In this document: piece by piece, positions 1-10,153 of the stretch
How the letters are laid out: each line of letters begins with the position of its first letter
Position numbering within the stretch: the stretch's first letter is position 1
Assembly: GCA_000955785.1 (NCBI GenBank)
Contig: JYOD01000005.1
Location: forward strand, 52,746 to 116,745
Length of the DNA stretch: 64,000 nucleotides
Direction of reading: 5' to 3'
Source of the DNA: Burkholderiaceae bacterium 16
GTDB taxonomy: Bacteria; Pseudomonadota; Gammaproteobacteria; Burkholderiales; Burkholderiaceae
The notes under the pieces: generated by a model
What the model was told of the DNA's origin: nothing
Database searches by the model: none
The model's input: only the letters and a program-made list of their open reading frames with translations
Translations under genes and position numbers: made by a program

Positions 1-233
1 GGGGGGGGGGGAACTGGAACGAGCGAGACGGAATTTGCCAGACAGTCGATGGGGCGAAAAGAGGGAGCAGGAGGACGAGTTCACGCGGCCAGACAGGCTT
101 GTCCCTTTAGGGGCACAGGAGGAGCACAGGAACCCCCGGGAGACTTCGCCCTATTTACCAGCGAGTGCCGCCACTCGGTTCGCTAAAAAGCAAAAGCGCC
201 ACCGGTTAGGGCAGCGCTAAGTGCTTAACGATC
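1..233. other. Unrecognised window edge, no supported gene
   Basis: The sequence begins with eleven consecutive G residues, followed by about 220 bases in which I recognise no protein, RNA or repeat. The only open frame of note (35-220, plus) has no recognisable motif. The G run may be a contig-end artefact; that is inference. Confidence 0.4.
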
Positions 234-280
234 TAAGCCGCGATCAGAGTTGAACTGGCGAACACGGATTTGCAGGCCGC
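234..280 (-). pseudogene. Decayed 3' half of a tRNA-Cys-like gene
   Basis: Aligned by eye without gaps, 36 of these 47 bases match the intact tRNA-Cys at 1403-1476 over the same part, from the anticodon loop (TGCAAA kept as TGCAAA) through the T arm towards the acceptor. The T stem no longer pairs and no 5' half or CCA is present, so this is not a working tRNA. It may be a relic of a duplication or of a site-specific integration into tRNA-Cys; the sequence does not decide between these. Confidence 0.5.
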
Positions 281-379
281 CCGCCGTTTTATAAATCAAT
301 GATTTACGGCAATGCGCCCCGTAGCGCGCCCCGGAACGCCAATCTGTGTGCACCACGCCGGAGATGCTGTAGATGGTCG

Positions 380-529
380 CTAGGCTACGCAGCCGTTGCA
401 TTTCCTGCTCGATCTCTCCCGGCGCGCGTTCGCCAGCGTTGCCCCGAGCGTCATCCGCTCGCCAAGCAAATCCACCAGTTCTGCGTCGAGCGACGCGATC
501 ATCTCGGTAGTGGTGGGCAAGGACAACAT
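380..529 (-). pseudogene. Possible broken chorismate mutase (AroQ)-like ORF
   Basis: From an ATG at 529, 49 codons run to a TAG. The first 38 residues resemble the start of AroQ helix 1, with the pattern LDxxLxxLLxER (LDAELVDLLGERM). A second frame continues the open reading beyond this point (about 300-420) with the helical stretch EMQRLRSLA, so the reading would need one frameshift. A complete AroQ domain needs about 80-90 residues and the C-terminal helices are not convincing. The fragment lies between the tRNA-Cys relic and pilA. The family assignment is an inference from a short motif; the ORF may be chance. Confidence 0.25.
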
Positions 530-545
530 ACTCTTCCACAAAATC

Positions 546-573
546 AAAAAAAGCGCCCGACGCCGGGCGCTTT
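546..573 (-). terminator. Rho-independent terminator of pilA
   Basis: A 10-bp stem (550-559 with 64-73 of the same hundred, i.e. 564-573) and a 4-base loop. On the minus strand it is followed by a run of T. It lies 20 bases past the pilA stop. Confidence 0.85.
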
Positions 574-593
574 GATCATCTTACAACTAAAAA

Positions 594-1055
594 TCAGTTG
601 TTCTTAATAATGTAGTTCGCCGCGGTGGTGTTGGTAACGGTCGTAGCATTCGCCCACTTCACTGCGGTGGCGTTTATCGCCGGCGTCATCGTGATGACCA
701 GACCATCTACCCCAGTGCCAATCCCGTTTGCGAGGGTCAGGGTGATAAGACCGTTGCCGGTAGTCGTTGCGGAAGCCACTTCCTTTGTAGCGACGAACAC
801 GGGGATATTTGCAGCGGCAACGGTGTCATTGCAATTGGCGAGAACACCCCCTGCCTCCTGTGCACACAACGCCACGGCTTCCTTCAGCGGTGCAGCCGCC
901 GTCAGTGCGTTTGAAATTTTCGCACGAACCGTATAGTCCTGATACTGTGGAATTGCGATTGCCGCCAGGATACCAATGATCGCAACCACGATCATCAGTT
1001 CGATCAGCGTGAAGCCCTTTTGTACCCGCTTGATTCCCATCCGTGCTTTTTTCAT
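594..1055 (-). CDS. pilA: Type IV pilin major subunit PilA
   Basis: Structural subunit of type IV pili, used for attachment, twitching and DNA uptake. The 153-residue protein has a short basic leader ending in Lys-Gly, then FTLIEL, the prepilin peptidase (PilD) site, with Glu at +5 of the mature pilin. A hydrophobic helix follows ([21 protein letters not shown]), the family's polymerisation helix. Two cysteines (CAQEAGG and NCND) lie close together, unlike the usual C-terminal disulphide loop, and the C-terminus ends in KNN without one. The start at 1055 has AGGGG about 10 bases upstream; the longer in-frame extension has no such site. A sigma-54 type promoter precedes it and a terminator follows, so it is probably monocistronic. 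Confidence 0.93.
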   Translation of the reverse strand: MKKARMGIKRVQKGFTLIELMIVVAIIGILAAIAIPQYQDYTVRAKISNALTAAAPLKEAVALCAQEAGGVLANCNDTVAAANIPVFVATKEVASATTTGNGLITLTLANGIGTGVDGLVITMTPAINATAVKWANATTVTNTTAANYIIKNN

Positions 1056-1107
1056 AAGATTGACCCCTGTTATTTGTAGGCAGCGACTTGCTGCGCAAAA
1101 TCTATAC

Positions 1108-1122
1108 GCAACCCTTGTGCCA
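1108..1122 (-). promoter_or_regulatory. Sigma-54 (-24/-12) promoter of pilA
   Basis: On the minus strand the sequence reads TGGCAC-N5-TTGC, with GG and GC ten bases apart, as RpoN promoters require. It lies 53 bases upstream of the pilA ATG. A further 25-30 bases upstream is an inverted GTCA-CAA-TGAC that includes TGTC, a core of known PilR sites. PilS/PilR-RpoN control of pilA is established in Pseudomonas; here it is inferred. Confidence 0.75.
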
Positions 1123-1372
1123 GCCCAAATTTGGCCGAAAACAGCGTCATTGTGACAAAGTGCGTCAGTTGTAACCGCATGTATCCGACTCGCCATGACA
1201 AATTACGTCAGTTCCGGTGACGAATTCCGGCATGCACAATAAACCACCCGGCGCGCGCCGGAAGTGGGGCTACGCGTCACCCTGCGCGACCGCTCCCTTG
1301 ATAAACCAGACGGCAGCGAAACCTTCAGTCCTCTTTCCAACCGGGTTCGACAGGATGACGAGCGGAAAAGAA

Positions 1373-1398
1373 TAAAGCCCTGAATGATCAGGGCTTTA
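1373..1398 (-). terminator. Terminator after tRNA-Cys
   Basis: An 11-bp stem (1373-1383 / 1388-1398) with a 4-base loop, followed on the minus strand by TTCTTTT. It ends the uvrC-pgsA-tRNA side of the locus. Confidence 0.8.
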
Positions 1399-1402
1399 TA
1401 TT

Positions 1403-1476
1403 TGGAGGCGGGGGTCGGAATCGAACCGGCGTACACGGCTTTGCAGGCCGCTGCATGACCACTCTGCCACCCCGCC
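1403..1476 (-). tRNA. tRNA-Cys (GCA)
   Basis: A 74-base cloverleaf with encoded CCA. The acceptor GGCGGGG pairs with CCCCGCC, the anticodon loop is CTGCAAA, and the T loop is GTTCGATTC. It is the last gene of the pgsA-tRNA cluster, as in the E. coli uvrC-pgsA-glyW-cysT order. Confidence 0.95.
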
Positions 1477-1550
1477 GGGTGACGGCTGCTGGGATTGTAG
1501 CCGCATTCGCCTGACCCTGCCGGGCCGCGCATGCGCACCACTATCGCAAA

Positions 1551-1577
1551 CAAAAAGGGAAGCGCTGCTTCCCTTTG
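1551..1577 (-). terminator. Terminator/processing hairpin after tRNA-Gly
   Basis: A perfect 10-bp stem (1554-1563 / 1567-1576) with a GCT loop and a short T run on the minus strand, between tRNA-Gly and tRNA-Cys. It would end transcripts from the Gly pair before tRNA-Cys, unless read-through occurs. Confidence 0.7.
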
Positions 1578-1581
1578 GGAT

Positions 1582-1657
1582 TGGAGCGGGAGACGAGGCT
1601 CGAACTCGCGACCTCAACCTTGGCAAGGTTGCGCTCTACCAACTGAGCTACTCCCGC
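1582..1657 (-). tRNA. tRNA-Gly (GCC), copy 2
   Basis: A 76-base cloverleaf with encoded CCA. The acceptor GCGGGAG pairs with CTCCCGC, the anticodon is GCC, and the T loop is GTTCGAGCC. It is identical to the copy at 1727-1802. Confidence 0.96.
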
Positions 1658-1726
1658 ATTTACTACTCTGCGCGCCAATCTGGAACCCTACGGTATGCAC
1701 CGCGATTTCCAGATGCAACGGAAACC

Positions 1727-1802
1727 TGGAGCGGGAGACGAGGCTCGAACTCGCGACCTCAACCTTGGCAAGGTTGCGCTCTACCAACTGAGCTACTCCC
1801 GC
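1727..1802 (-). tRNA. tRNA-Gly (GCC), copy 1
   Basis: A 76-base tRNA identical to the one at 1582-1657 and separated from it by 69 unrelated bases, a tandem gene duplication. It lies 167 bases downstream of pgsA. Confidence 0.96.
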
Positions 1803-1969
1803 AGGATCCTGCTGACTTCTTACATTAAACGCAACTTCTATGCCGATTCTGCTCACTTCACGCTGCATTCTTACTGCTTTTCGCTTCGTTCGGTTTGTTT
1901 CGTCAGAAGCGAGAAGAGGATTATTGCAAACCGGCGCTGCATTCGTCAAGCATATTTTTTACCGGATCT

Positions 1970-2572
1970 TCATTTTTGTGCGGTGGCTTCTCCACTCAGG
2001 CCACTGCGCTCGCGGATCTGCGGCCACGCCAGCTTCATGTAATAGAACATCGACCACAGGGTCAGCACAGCCGCCACGTAGATCATCCACGCGCCCAGCA
2101 CCGAGGCGTCGACGATACCCAGCAGGCTGTCGTTGAAGAGCAGCAGCGGTATCGCGATCATCTGGAAAGTGGTCTTGAGCTTACCCAGAAAATTCACCGC
2201 GACGCTCTTGGAGGCCCCGATCTGCGCCATCCATTCGCGCAGCGCCGAGATGGTGATCTCGCGGCCGATGATCACCAGCGCGATCAGGTCAGCAACCCGG
2301 CCCAGTGCAAGCAGGGACAGCAATGCCGCCGCCACCATCAGCTTGTCGGCGACCGGATCCAGGAAAGCGCCGAAGGACGATGTCTGGTTCCAGCGCCTTG
2401 CCAGGAAGCCGTCCAGCCAGTCGGTGACCGCTGCAATGATGAAGAAACCGGCTGCCGTCATGTTCTTGGCATGCATTGGCAGCCATGCCTCGGGCAGGTA
2501 GAAGACGCCCACCACGAGGGGAATCATGGCAACACGGAGCCAGGTCAGCAGGATCGGTATATTCAGCGGCAT
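1970..2572 (-). CDS. pgsA: CDP-diacylglycerol--glycerol-3-phosphate 3-phosphatidyltransferase
   Basis: Makes phosphatidylglycerol phosphate from CDP-diacylglycerol and glycerol-3-phosphate, the committed step to PG and cardiolipin, in the inner membrane. The 200-residue protein carries the CDP-alcohol phosphotransferase signature DxxDGxxAR...GxxxDxxxD (DWLDGFLARR, then GAFLDPVAD) and four to five hydrophobic helices. The start at MPLNIPILLT matches the family N-terminus; the frame also extends 11 codons upstream. It follows uvrC by 103 bases and precedes tRNA-Gly, an order conserved in many proteobacteria. Confidence 0.95.
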   Translation of the reverse strand: MPLNIPILLTWLRVAMIPLVVGVFYLPEAWLPMHAKNMTAAGFFIIAAVTDWLDGFLARRWNQTSSFGAFLDPVADKLMVAAALLSLLALGRVADLIALVIIGREITISALREWMAQIGASKSVAVNFLGKLKTTFQMIAIPLLLFNDSLLGIVDASVLGAWMIYVAAVLTLWSMFYYMKLAWPQIRERSGLSGEATAQK

Positions 2573-2675
2573 GGGGGCTCGGAACGAGACAACAGCAATG
2601 GGCAACCCTGAGATTGTCGCCTATTTCAACGGGAACCGAGCATTTCCTGCCACACGGGCCTCTGATTTGACCGAA

Positions 2676-4793
2676 TCAATGCAGCTGCCGATAGATTTCC
2701 TCGGCCAGCGCATGTGAAATGCCGTCGACGCTGGCCAGTTCGTCGATGCTGGCCGCAATGACGCCTCGCAGGCCGCCGAAGCGCGTGAGCAGCTTTTGCC
2801 TGCGGCGGGCGCCGACGCCTTCGATCTCCTCCAGCCGCGAGGTGGTGCGCACCTTGGCGCGGCGCGCACGCATGCCGGTGATGGCAAAGCGGTGCGCCTC
2901 GTCGCGGATCTGCGCCACCAGCATCAGGGCCGCGCTGCCCTGCCCCAGTTCCAGCGAGGGACGGCCGTCGGCAAATATCAGCGTCTCCAGTCCGACCTTG
3001 CGGCCTTCGCCCTTGGCCACGCCGACCAGCAGGCCGATATCGAGGCCGAGTTCTTCGAATACCTGGCGTGCGACCTCCACCTGGCCCTTGCCGCCATCGA
3101 TCAGGACCACAGTGGGCATCAGCGTCGACCCGGCAGGCGTGCCCGCCGCATCGGGCATATCGCCCTGCCCGCCTTCGGGGACGGCCTGCTGCGCCTGCTC
3201 CATCAGCTCCACCAGCTTCTGGTAGCGCCGCGTCAGCACCTGGCGCATGGCGGCGTAGTCGTCTCCGGGCGTGATGTCCTGGATGTTATAGCGGCGGTAT
3301 TCGGCGTTCTGCATCTCGTGATGGTGGAAGACCACGCAAGAAGCCTGCGTCGCCTCGCCCGCGGTGTGGCTGATGTCGAAACACTCCACGCGCAGCAGCG
3401 CCAGGTCCTCCATGTCAATGCCGATCGTGTCCGCCAGCGCGCGCGTACGGGCCTGCTGGCTGCCCTGCTCTGCCAGGCGGCGCGATAGCGCCAGTTCCGC
3501 GCCTTTCTGGGCCATCTCCAGCCACGCCCGGCGCTGCCCCTGCGGCTGGCGGACCAGCGTGACCTTGCGCCCGGCCTGCATCGACAGCGCCTCCAGCAGT
3601 GCCTTACCCGGCGGCAGGTGGCTGACCACCAGGATCGGCGGCACGGCCTGGTCCAAATAGTGCTGCGCCATGAAGGCGGACAACACCTCGGCGGCAATGC
3701 GCTCGACCGGAATGCCAGCGGGACCGGCCGCCGCCGGCGCGTTTTCATCGTCAGCCTCGGCCACTGCGCCCGCGGCGGCTTCGTCCTCATCCTCGACGAT
3801 CATCGCGCCTTCCTCGACGTGCGCCGGGAAGTATGCCTTGTCACCCAGGTGCCGCCCCCCGCGGATCATCGCCAGGTTGACGCAGGCGCGGCCGCCCTCC
3901 ACCGCTACCGCAAGCACGTCGATGTCGCTGGCCTGCCCGACCTCTTCCACCGCCTGCCGCTTGAGCACGGTGGACAATGCCCCGATCTGGTCCCGCACGG
4001 CAGCCGCCTGCTCGAATTCCAGGCGCCCTGCATGCTCTTCCATTTTCGCCTGCAAGCCTTCGAGCACCTCGTTCTGCCGCCCCTGCAGGAAGCGCGCTGC
4101 GTTACTGACGTCGCGCGCGTAATCCGCCTCGCTGATGGCGCCCACGCATGGGCCGGTGCAGCGATGAATCTGGTGCAGCAGGCACGGCCGCGTGCGGTTG
4201 GCGAAGACCGTATCCTCGCAGGTGCGCAACTGGAACACCCGCTGCAGGATCTGCATGCTCTCCCGTACCGCATGGGCACTCGGAAACGGTCCGAAGTATT
4301 GGTGCTTGCGGTCGGTGGCGCCGCGGTAATAGGCCATGCGCGGGAAGCGATGGCCGGTCAGCTTGACGAACGGATACGATTTGTCATCACGGAACAGGAT
4401 GTTGTAGCGCGGCGCCAGCGCCTTGATGAGGTTGTTTTCCAGCAGCAGCGCCTCGGCCTCGGTACGTACTACCGTGGTCTCAATGCGCACGATCCTGGCC
4501 ACCATCATGGCGATGCGCGGCGACAAGAGCGTCTTGTTGAAATAGCTGGCGACACGCTTCTTCAGGTCGCGTGCCTTGCCTACGTAAAGGACATTGCCGT
4601 TCGCGTCGAAGTAGCGATAGACGCCTGGCAAGCCAGGCAATTGCGCGATCACCGCCTTGGCATCGAACGGCGCCTCCGCCTGTGCCTCGGATGCGGGTTC
4701 GTGCGTCGCTTCGCCCGGCGCCGCGGGCAGTCCTTCGGGCTGGCCGGCGGCGGGCGCGCCTTGATCGTGAGTTTCGGGTTCCTGCTGCGACAT
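2676..4793 (-). CDS. uvrC: Excinuclease ABC subunit C
   Basis: Makes the 3' and 5' incisions in nucleotide excision repair with UvrB. The order along about 705 residues is an Ala/Glu-rich N-terminal extension, the GIY-YIG nuclease ([19 protein letters not shown]), a Cys cluster, a UVR helix that contacts UvrB, the RNase H-like nuclease ([19 protein letters not shown]) and C-terminal helix-hairpin-helix motifs ([16 protein letters not shown]). It is longer than the usual 600-610 residues because of the N-terminal tail and an acidic Ala-rich insertion near residue 335. The start at MSQQEP is a choice: the frame continues to 4829 and neither start has a clear ribosome site. Confidence 0.95.
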   Translation of the reverse strand: MSQQEPETHDQGAPAAGQPEGLPAAPGEATHEPASEAQAEAPFDAKAVIAQLPGLPGVYRYFDANGNVLYVGKARDLKKRVASYFNKTLLSPRIAMMVARIVRIETTVVRTEAEALLLENNLIKALAPRYNILFRDDKSYPFVKLTGHRFPRMAYYRGATDRKHQYFGPFPSAHAVRESMQILQRVFQLRTCEDTVFANRTRPCLLHQIHRCTGPCVGAISEADYARDVSNAARFLQGRQNEVLEGLQAKMEEHAGRLEFEQAAAVRDQIGALSTVLKRQAVEEVGQASDIDVLAVAVEGGRACVNLAMIRGGRHLGDKAYFPAHVEEGAMIVEDEDEAAAGAVAEADDENAPAAAGPAGIPVERIAAEVLSAFMAQHYLDQAVPPILVVSHLPPGKALLEALSMQAGRKVTLVRQPQGQRRAWLEMAQKGAELALSRRLAEQGSQQARTRALADTIGIDMEDLALLRVECFDISHTAGEATQASCVVFHHHEMQNAEYRRYNIQDITPGDDYAAMRQVLTRRYQKLVELMEQAQQAVPEGGQGDMPDAAGTPAGSTLMPTVVLIDGGKGQVEVARQVFEELGLDIGLLVGVAKGEGRKVGLETLIFADGRPSLELGQGSAALMLVAQIRDEAHRFAITGMRARRAKVRTTSRLEEIEGVGARRRQKLLTRFGGLRGVIAASIDELASVDGISHALAEEIYRQLH

Positions 4794-4903
4794 CGGGAGG
4801 GAGTTGGCCGTGAGGGGCCCGTTTCGCACGTGGCCAGCGGGGCCGTGCGAAACAGGCTCTAAAATCGCAAGTTTAGAGCAAATCCTTGCCGAAACACGCC
4901 GCC

Positions 4904-6106
4904 ATGCCTGTCCACCCCGACCGTGCCATCCGTTCCTGGGACATCTTCTGTACCGTTATCGACAATTTCGGCGATATCGGAATCTGCTGGCGGCTGGCAC
5001 GCCAGCTGGCACAGGAGCATGGCCACGCCGTACGCCTTTGGGTGGACGATCTCGCCAGCTTTGCACGCCTTGCCCCCGGCCTCGATACAGGTGCGCCCCT
5101 GCAGGAGCTTGCCGGCGTGACGATCCTTCCATGGCGGCGACCGGACCAGGAAAGCGCGCAGGAGAGCACGGCCCGCTTTGCGGGCGTCACGCCGCACGAT
5201 GCGGTCATCGAAGCCTTCGCATGCGACCTGCCCGAGCCATTCCTTGCCGCCATGGCCGCGCGCGCGCCAAAGCCAGCATGGCTCAACCTCGAATACCTCA
5301 GCGCCGAGCCCTGGGTGAGAGAACACCACGGCATGGCCTCGCCGCATCCGCGCCTGCCGCTGGTCAAGTACTTCTTCTTCCCGGGCTTCGAACCCGGCAC
5401 GGGCGGGGTGCTGCGCGAGTCCATGCTGGGCATGCAGCGGGAGCACTTTCGCGCCAGCCCCGCCGCACAGGCTTCGCTATGGCACCGCCTTGGCTTCGAG
5501 CCCGTCGAAGGCGCCCTGAAGGTCAGCCTGTTCGCCTACCGCAATGCCGCCCTGCCCGCGCTGCTGACCCAATGGCGCGATGGCCCGGAGCCGGTCCAGT
5601 GCCTGGTGCCGGCGGGCCTGGCCGCGCGGCAGGCCAGCGAATGGTTCGGCGAGGCCGATTGCGCGCCTGGCAGCGTTTTCAGGAGTGGCCGCCTGACCGT
5701 GCAGGTCGTGCCCTTCGTGCGCCAGGAGCACTACGACGAACTCCTGTGGCTATGCGACCTTAACTTCGTGCGAGGCGAGGACTCATTCGTGCGCGCGCAA
5801 TGGGCTGGCCGGCCTTTTGTCTGGCAGATCTACCCGCAATCCGACGCGGCGCATATGGTCAAGCTCGATGCCTTCCTCACGCTAATCGTGCAACGGATGG
5901 AACGCAGTGGCCAACCGGAGGCGGCCGCCGCACTTGCGAATTTCTGGCACAGCTGGAATAAGGACGATGGATCACCTGACTGGCCCGGACTTCGCGCGCA
6001 TCTGCCGTTGCTCGCCCGTGCCGCCGAGCAATGGCAGCGCAGCCTGCTGCACCTTGGCGACCTGGCGGCAAATCTGGTGGCGTTTTGCGAAAATCGGGTA
6101 AAATAG
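4904..6106 (+). CDS. earP: EF-P arginine rhamnosyltransferase EarP
   Basis: Transfers rhamnose from dTDP-rhamnose to an arginine of elongation factor P, which activates EF-P for rescue of polyproline stalls. The 400-residue protein begins with [20 protein letters not shown], the conserved EarP N-terminus with the catalytic Asp region (DNFGD). It has later glycosyltransferase-B fold segments, including [13 protein letters not shown] near residue 290, part of the nucleotide-sugar site in the family. The ATG at 4904 was chosen over an upstream TTG at 4886. The target gene efp follows by 205 bases. Confidence 0.95.
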   Translation: MPVHPDRAIRSWDIFCTVIDNFGDIGICWRLARQLAQEHGHAVRLWVDDLASFARLAPGLDTGAPLQELAGVTILPWRRPDQESAQESTARFAGVTPHDAVIEAFACDLPEPFLAAMAARAPKPAWLNLEYLSAEPWVREHHGMASPHPRLPLVKYFFFPGFEPGTGGVLRESMLGMQREHFRASPAAQASLWHRLGFEPVEGALKVSLFAYRNAALPALLTQWRDGPEPVQCLVPAGLAARQASEWFGEADCAPGSVFRSGRLTVQVVPFVRQEHYDELLWLCDLNFVRGEDSFVRAQWAGRPFVWQIYPQSDAAHMVKLDAFLTLIVQRMERSGQPEAAAALANFWHSWNKDDGSPDWPGLRAHLPLLARAAEQWQRSLLHLGDLAANLVAFCENRVK

Positions 6107-6311
6107 CGGGTTGATTTAATGGCGACCGGGCCGGAAGACGGATGCGTCCTGTGCAAGCGATCGGCCCTGGCATGCGCCACGGCACAAGCGGCGCGGGGCC
6201 TTAGCGTAAAGGGCACGGGTCGCGCGCACGGACACCGCTAGCGCCGTGCGTCGGCAGCGCGCCTTCGCCATACCGAATTCCGAGACATTCTTTTTCAGGA
6301 AATTAGTTCAG

Positions 6312-6872
6312 ATGAAAACCGCACAAGAACTCCGCGTCGGCAACGTATTCATGATCGGCACCGACCCGATGGTCGTGCAGAAGGCTGAGTACAACAAGTC
6401 GGGCCGCAACTCCGCCGTGGTCAAGATGAAGTACAAGAACCTGTTGACGGAAGCCCCGGGCGAAGCCGTCTTCAAGGCCGACGACAAGTTCGAAGTCGTG
6501 ATGCTCGAGCGCCGCGAATGCACCTACTCGTACTTCGCCGACCCGATGTACGTGTTCATGGATACCGACTTCAACCAGTATGAAGTCGAGCAGGACAGCA
6601 TGGGCGACTCGCTGAACTACCTCGAAGACGGCATGAACGTCGAAGTGGTGTTCTACAACGACAAGGCCATCTCGGTGGACATGCCCACCACGCTGGTGCG
6701 CGAGATCATCTACACGGAACCGGCCGTCAAGGGCGATACCTCGTCGGGCAAGGTGCTCAAGGGCGCCAAGATCAACACCGGCTTCGAACTGCAAGTGCCG
6801 CTGTTCTGCAATATCGGCGACAAGATCGAAATCGACACCCGTACCGGCGAATACCGCAGCCGCGCCAACTAA
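6312..6872 (+). CDS. efp: Elongation factor P (rhamnosylated type)
   Basis: Binds the ribosome between the P and E sites and stimulates peptide bonds at consecutive prolines. The 186 residues form the KOW-like domain and two OB domains. The modified loop reads KSGRN with Arg32 at its tip, where E. coli EF-P has Lys34; this arginine is the target of EarP, encoded directly upstream. The C-terminal signature [15 protein letters not shown] is intact. AGGAAATTAG precedes the ATG at 6312. Confidence 0.97.
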   Translation: MKTAQELRVGNVFMIGTDPMVVQKAEYNKSGRNSAVVKMKYKNLLTEAPGEAVFKADDKFEVVMLERRECTYSYFADPMYVFMDTDFNQYEVEQDSMGDSLNYLEDGMNVEVVFYNDKAISVDMPTTLVREIIYTEPAVKGDTSSGKVLKGAKINTGFELQVPLFCNIGDKIEIDTRTGEYRSRAN

Positions 6873-6914
6873 GCGCAGCTTGTTCGCAGCCATCCCCACG
6901 CGGATGGCGCAACG

Positions 6915-6944
6915 AAAAAAGGGCAGCCCAGGCTGCCTTTTTTA
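6915..6944. terminator. Bidirectional terminator between efp and nagZ
   Basis: An A-rich tract, a GGCAGCC/GGCTGCC stem and a T tract form a near-perfect hairpin usable from both strands. It separates convergent efp and nagZ. Confidence 0.85.
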
Positions 6945-6965
6945 TTCTTTCACCCCTTTCGCGGG

Positions 6966-8018
6966 TCAGGCGATCAGGTCGTGCGACTTGAGCACGCGCA
7001 GTGCCGCCGCGTACTCCGGCTCCTGCATCAGCTTGTTCCAGTCCAGCGGCTTGCGGCGTCCGAACAAGCGGCGGATGCGTCGTTGCGAATCCTTGCCGAT
7101 GCGTACATCGAGTTCGCCGAGCAACTGGTCCGCCCGCTCAGGATGGTTGCAGATCAGCACCATGTCGCAGCCGGCGTCAAGGGCTGCGCGTGCGGCTTCG
7201 GTCACCGTGCCCGCGACGCTTGCGCCTTCCATGCTCAGGTCGTCGCTGAAGATCACGCCCTCGAAGCCAAGCTGGGTGCGCAGCACGTCCTGCAGCCAGT
7301 ATCGCGAAAAACCGGCAGGATGCGGATCCACCTTGGGATAGATCACGTGCGCCGGCATCACAGAGGACAGCGCCATCCCCATCCACTCGTAAGGACGCGC
7401 ATCCTGCGCGAGGATCTCGTCGAGACCGCGCTCGTCCACTGGCACCGCCACATGCGAATCGGCGGCAACAAAGCCGTGGCCTGGGAAGTGCTTGCCGCAA
7501 TTGGCCATGCCGGCCAGCAGCAGGCCATGGGTCAGGTGGTTGGCGAGCATCGTCACCACGCGCGGGTCGGCGTGGAAGGCGCGGTCGCCGATCACAGCGC
7601 TGAGCCCGTAGTCCAGGTCAAGCACCGGGGTGAAGCTCAGGTCGATATCGCAAGCCCGCAACTCTGCTGCCAGCACATAGCCGCAGCTGACGGCAGCCTT
7701 GGTTGCCGCGAGCACGTCGCGGTCCCACAGCGCGCCCAGCCGGGCCATCGCGGGCAGATGCGTGAAGCCGTCGGTCTTGCAGCGCTGCACCCGGCCGCCC
7801 TCGTGATCGATGCAGATCAGCACGTCATCGCGCACGCCACGGATCTCGCGCGTCAGCGCCTGCAATTGCGAGCGCGACTCGAAGTTGCGCGCAAACAGGA
7901 TCACGCCGCCGGTCAGCGGGTGGGAAATGCGGCGGATATCGTCCGCATCGAGGTGCTTGCCTTTGACATCGAGTACAACCGGGCCCGGCCGTTTGCCGGA
8001 AATCTTCTTCTTGATCAT
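6966..8018 (-). CDS. nagZ: Beta-N-acetylhexosaminidase (muropeptide recycling)
   Basis: Cytoplasmic family 3 glycosidase that removes N-acetylglucosamine from GlcNAc-anhydroMurNAc peptides during wall recycling, which also produces inducers of ampC-type beta-lactamases. The 350-residue length is usual. Visible motifs are [10 protein letters not shown], the family signature GKHFPGHG followed by DSHVAVP with the catalytic His/Asp pair, and SDDLSMEGA carrying the nucleophile Asp. Its ATG overlaps the acpS stop (ATGA), so translation is coupled to acpS and pdxJ. Confidence 0.95.
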   Translation of the reverse strand: MIKKKISGKRPGPVVLDVKGKHLDADDIRRISHPLTGGVILFARNFESRSQLQALTREIRGVRDDVLICIDHEGGRVQRCKTDGFTHLPAMARLGALWDRDVLAATKAAVSCGYVLAAELRACDIDLSFTPVLDLDYGLSAVIGDRAFHADPRVVTMLANHLTHGLLLAGMANCGKHFPGHGFVAADSHVAVPVDERGLDEILAQDARPYEWMGMALSSVMPAHVIYPKVDPHPAGFSRYWLQDVLRTQLGFEGVIFSDDLSMEGASVAGTVTEAARAALDAGCDMVLICNHPERADQLLGELDVRIGKDSQRRIRRLFGRRKPLDWNKLMQEPEYAAALRVLKSHDLIA

Positions 8019-8464
8019 TTGAAATCTTCGCTAGGCTTGGGGGCGAGCGGCAGGCCGGCGCGGACGTCGGCACCGCCGGGCTCGGCGATCGCAAAGGCGA
8101 CCGCATAATCGTGTTCGTCGCTGACGCTGACCCGGACCACGAGGCCGCGTTCCCGCAACCAGGTGTCGAGCTCGCCATGGCAATGCGTATAGGGCTCGCC
8201 GGAAGGCAGGTTCAGCAGTTCCATGGCACGCCAGGTCATCGGCCAGCGCATGCCCAGGCCGATGGCCTTGGAGAAGGCCTCCTTGGCGGCAAAGCGCGTC
8301 GCCAGGAACGCGAGCCCGCGTTTTTCGGAGCGCGCCTTGCGTGCATGGTACTTCTGGAGTTCCTGCGGCCCGAGCACCTTTTCCGCAAAACGTCCGCGCG
8401 TGCGCTCCATCACGCCCTGCACGCGGTCGATCTGGATGATGTCGGTGCCGAGGCCGTAGATCAC
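8015..8464 (-). CDS. acpS: Holo-[acyl carrier protein] synthase
   Basis: Transfers 4'-phosphopantetheine from coenzyme A to the serine of ACP, making ACP active for fatty acid synthesis. The 149-residue protein starts [13 protein letters not shown], with the Mg-binding Asp of GTDI, and has [12 protein letters not shown], the second metal and CoA motif. The start is GTG, overlapping the TGA of pdxJ (GTGA), and the stop overlaps nagZ. Its substrate gene acpP is 13 kb away in the same strand block. Confidence 0.95.
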   Translation of the reverse strand: MIYGLGTDIIQIDRVQGVMERTRGRFAEKVLGPQELQKYHARKARSEKRGLAFLATRFAAKEAFSKAIGLGMRWPMTWRAMELLNLPSGEPYTHCHGELDTWLRERGLVVRVSVSDEHDYAVAFAIAEPGGADVRAGLPLAPKPSEDFK

Positions 8465-9243
8465 GCTGCGGCGTCCGGACGGGGATAGGTGGTGCCCAGG
8501 CGCGCCGCCACCATGATGGCTTTCATCTCGCGCACAGCGTTCTGCCAGCCGACAAAGACCGCATGGGCAACGATGGCGTGGCCAATATTCAACTCCTTGA
8601 TGCCATGCAGTGCCGCGACCGGCTGCACATTCGTGTAGTGCAGGCCGTGGCCGGCATTGACCACCAGCCCGAGCCGCACGCCCGCGTCGACGCCTTCGGC
8701 GACGCGGCGAAGTTCGGCGGCCTGCTCCCCGGCGGAATGCGCGTCGGCATAGCGGCCGGTATGCAGTTCCACCACCGGCGCGCCACACGCGGCGGCCGCT
8801 TCGATCTGGTCAGCCTGCGCATCGATGAAGAGCGAAACGCGGATGCCCGCATCGGCAAGCTGGCGGCAGGCAGCCTTGACCTGCTCGAAACGCCCGGCTA
8901 CGTCCAGCCCGCCCTCGGTGGTGACTTCCTCGCGCCGCTCGGGCACCAGGCAGACATCCTGCGGACGGATCGTGCAGGCGATGTCGAGCATTTCCTGGGT
9001 AATCGCGCACTCGAGGTTCATGCGCGTGGCCAGCAGCGGCCGCAGCGCATGCACGTCGGCGTCGCGGATATGGCGGCGGTCTTCGCGCAAGTGCAGGGTG
9101 ATCAGGTCGGCGCCGGCCTGCTCAGCCTGCAGTGCTGCCTGGATAGGATCGGGATAGACCGTGCCGCGCGCATTGCGCAGCGTGGCCACGTGGTCGATAT
9201 TGACGCCAAGGTCGATGACGCCGGGATGCGCGTGGAAAATCAT
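8461..9243 (-). CDS. pdxJ: Pyridoxine 5'-phosphate synthase
   Basis: Condenses 1-deoxyxylulose-5-phosphate with 3-amino-2-oxopropyl phosphate to form pyridoxine phosphate, the last step of the DXP-dependent vitamin B6 route. The 260 residues are of standard length, with the TIM-barrel signatures [16 protein letters not shown] near the N-terminus, [14 protein letters not shown] and ELHTGRYA. It is followed by acpS with a 4-base overlap; the recO-pdxJ-acpS order is conserved in proteobacteria. Confidence 0.96.
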   Translation of the reverse strand: MIFHAHPGVIDLGVNIDHVATLRNARGTVYPDPIQAALQAEQAGADLITLHLREDRRHIRDADVHALRPLLATRMNLECAITQEMLDIACTIRPQDVCLVPERREEVTTEGGLDVAGRFEQVKAACRQLADAGIRVSLFIDAQADQIEAAAACGAPVVELHTGRYADAHSAGEQAAELRRVAEGVDAGVRLGLVVNAGHGLHYTNVQPVAALHGIKELNIGHAIVAHAVFVGWQNAVREMKAIMVAARLGTTYPRPDAAA

Positions 9244-9274
9244 GCGGGAGGGCTCGAAAGGCTCGGAGATATTC

Positions 9275-10153
9275 TCAGAGATAGTGCAAATCGATCAGGA
9301 TCTGGCGCGTCTTCAACGGCGCGCCTTGCAGATAATAATGCAGCAGGAAGCGCATCAGCGCACGACTTTGCGTGACAGTTTGTGTCCGTCGATAGTCGTC
9401 CTGCGACATATCGAGTAGCGTCTGCCCGGAAATCACCGGCCACGAGGACGGATCGCTGGCCTGCGCGCGGCGTATGCCACGCTCTGGCTGATAGACATAG
9501 TCCAGCCCCGGCTCGACCGTCTCGCCCGAATTGGCGCATTCATCGAAGGCCACCGCAAAGCCGGTTTCCTGCAGCAGCACGCGCTCGAAGCCGCGCAGCA
9601 CCAGGCCGGCCTGCTCGCCATGCGATAGCCGGGTCAGCGTGGCCATGTACTGGCGGAACAGGGCAACGTGCGCATCTTCGCGGGCGCAGAAACGCAGCAG
9701 CAGTTCGTTGAGATAGAAACCCGAGAGCAAGGCGTCGCTGGCCAGCGGCAGCATGCCGCCGACCCACTCCGCGCGCGTCAGTGTCTTGACTTCGCCGCGG
9801 CCGCTCCAGGATAGCGAGATCGGCTGAAAATGCTGAAGCACCGGGCGCAGCGCCGAATGCGGCCGCTTGGCGCCCTTCGCCACCATGGCCACGCGGCCGT
9901 AATCGCGCGTGAACACGTCGAGGATCAGGCTGGTCTCGCGGTAGGGCCAGGCGTGCAACACGAAGCCGGGCTGGTTGGCCACGCGCAGTTCGGTGCGCGC
10001 CGGCACGATGCGCAACGCGCGATCCATCATTGCGCGCTGCTCGGCCACTTCCATGCCGGGCACGGCATGGCTGTCCAGCAGTTCGGCCGCTTCTTCCACC
10101 ACCGGGTCTATGCGGCGGGCCTTCAAGGCAGGCCCGCCAGCTCTGTCACTCAT
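9275..10153 (-). CDS. recO: DNA repair protein RecO
   Basis: Works with RecF and RecR to load RecA onto SSB-coated gaps. The 292-residue protein has an N-terminal OB fold ([25 protein letters not shown], the family hallmark) followed by a helical domain. An N-terminal extension of about 55 residues precedes the OB fold, so the true start may be further in. It overlaps the end of era by 8 bases, as in the common rnc-era-recO operon. Confidence 0.93.
   Translation of the reverse strand: MSDRAGGPALKARRIDPVVEEAAELLDSHAVPGMEVAEQRAMMDRALRIVPARTELRVANQPGFVLHAWPYRETSLILDVFTRDYGRVAMVAKGAKRPHSALRPVLQHFQPISLSWSGRGEVKTLTRAEWVGGMLPLASDALLSGFYLNELLLRFCAREDAHVALFRQYMATLTRLSHGEQAGLVLRGFERVLLQETGFAVAFDECANSGETVEPGLDYVYQPERGIRRAQASDPSSWPVISGQTLLDMSQDDYRRTQTVTQSRALMRFLLHYYLQGAPLKTRQILIDLHYL

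Noticed and set aside
1582..1802. Twin tRNA-Gly genes considered as attachment-site duplication
   Set aside because: Both are complete and identical with 69 unrelated bases between them and no integrase; a simple tandem duplication.
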